DNA from: Candidatus Saccharibacteria bacterium UBA949
GTDB taxonomy: Bacteria; Patescibacteriota; Saccharimonadia; Saccharimonadales; Saccharimonadaceae
Direction: 5' to 3'
DNA length: 5,092 nucleotides
Assembly (NCBI GenBank): GCA_002293245.1
Contig: DBCV01000034.1
Coordinates: 1 to 5,092 of the forward strand
The position numbers and the translations under genes were made by a program. Shown here piece by piece: positions 5,084 to 5,092 of this stretch. The stretch's first letter is position 1, and every line of letters begins with the position of its first letter. A model generated the notes under the pieces. It worked only from the letters and a program-made list of their open reading frames with translations. It did no database searches and was not told where the DNA came from.

Positions 5084-5092
5084 GCGCAAAAA

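Larger units (their letters stand above)
4887..5092 (+). ncRNA. T-box leader RNA (tRNA-sensing riboswitch), 3' end at or beyond the window edge
   Basis: This long untranslated leader follows a strong promoter and ends in a T-box antiterminator (see separate entry). Upstream, a GGTGGAA element (4918-4924) after a GC-rich hairpin resembles the conserved apical motif of stem I. GTAAG (4885-4889) can pair with CTTAC (4967-4971) to close a domain of about 85 nt, although the expected start of transcription cuts this helix slightly. The specifier codon is not resolved; the GAACTGCCC stretch (4951-4959) resembles a specifier-loop context and would read CTG (Leu) or a neighbouring triplet, but this is a guess. 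The T in UGGU pairs with a tRNA acceptor end ACCA, so the partner tRNA should have discriminator A, which Leu and several others satisfy. The controlled gene should be an aminoacyl-tRNA synthetase, amino-acid biosynthesis or transport gene to the right. The stem I details are inference. Confidence 0.75.

Overview
The window looks like ordinary bacterial chromosome of moderate G+C (about half, by eye), with compact genes, overlapping ends and the standard genetic code. Gene content fits a small-genome lineage such as Patescibacteria/Saccharibacteria: a NUDT9-type Nudix enzyme, a membrane-tethered subtilase, and radC beside a HEPN protein. That assignment is an inference from gene style only; no marker gene is present. 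A T-box leader would be more usual in Firmicutes, Actinobacteria or Chloroflexi.

Layout. (1) At 1-733 (+) lies the C-terminal part of a nicotinate phosphoribosyltransferase-like protein. It has an in-frame TGA at 2-4 and several weakened active-site motifs. It ends at a strong bidirectional terminator (756-782) shared with the convergent gene. (2) At 800-1606 (-) is a NUDT9/TRPM2-type ADP-ribose pyrophosphatase. It has a textbook ribosome binding site and a promoter whose -35/-10 spacer contains a perfect 13-bp palindrome. (3) The 219-bp divergent region 1607-1825 holds that promoter, an 11-bp tandem repeat and a strong extended -10 promoter for the next gene. (4) At 1826-3211 (+) is a membrane-anchored subtilisin-family (S8) protease with an intact catalytic triad and a cysteine-rich insertion. 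(5) At 4703-3178 (-) is a tightly coupled pair: radC (JAMM/MPN domain), then a HEPN-domain protein that starts within the radC stop (ATGA overlap). The HEPN gene runs 34 bp antisense into the end of the protease gene. (6) At 4852-5092 (+) is a consensus promoter followed by what reads as a T-box leader RNA, with a well-formed antiterminator and a visible CTAG-GGG competition switch. The regulated gene starts at or beyond the right edge.

How the parts relate. The first two genes both touch NAD metabolism: nicotinate salvage and breakdown of ADP-ribose, a product of NAD consumption. They are convergent, not co-transcribed. The protease is probably an independent cell-surface gene. radC and the HEPN gene form one transcription unit; HEPN RNases and RadC-like proteins are both frequent in defence and mobile regions, so a stress or defence role is possible but unproven. 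The T-box points to an aminoacyl-tRNA synthetase, amino-acid biosynthesis or transport gene downstream. No tRNA, rRNA, CRISPR array or insertion sequence was seen.
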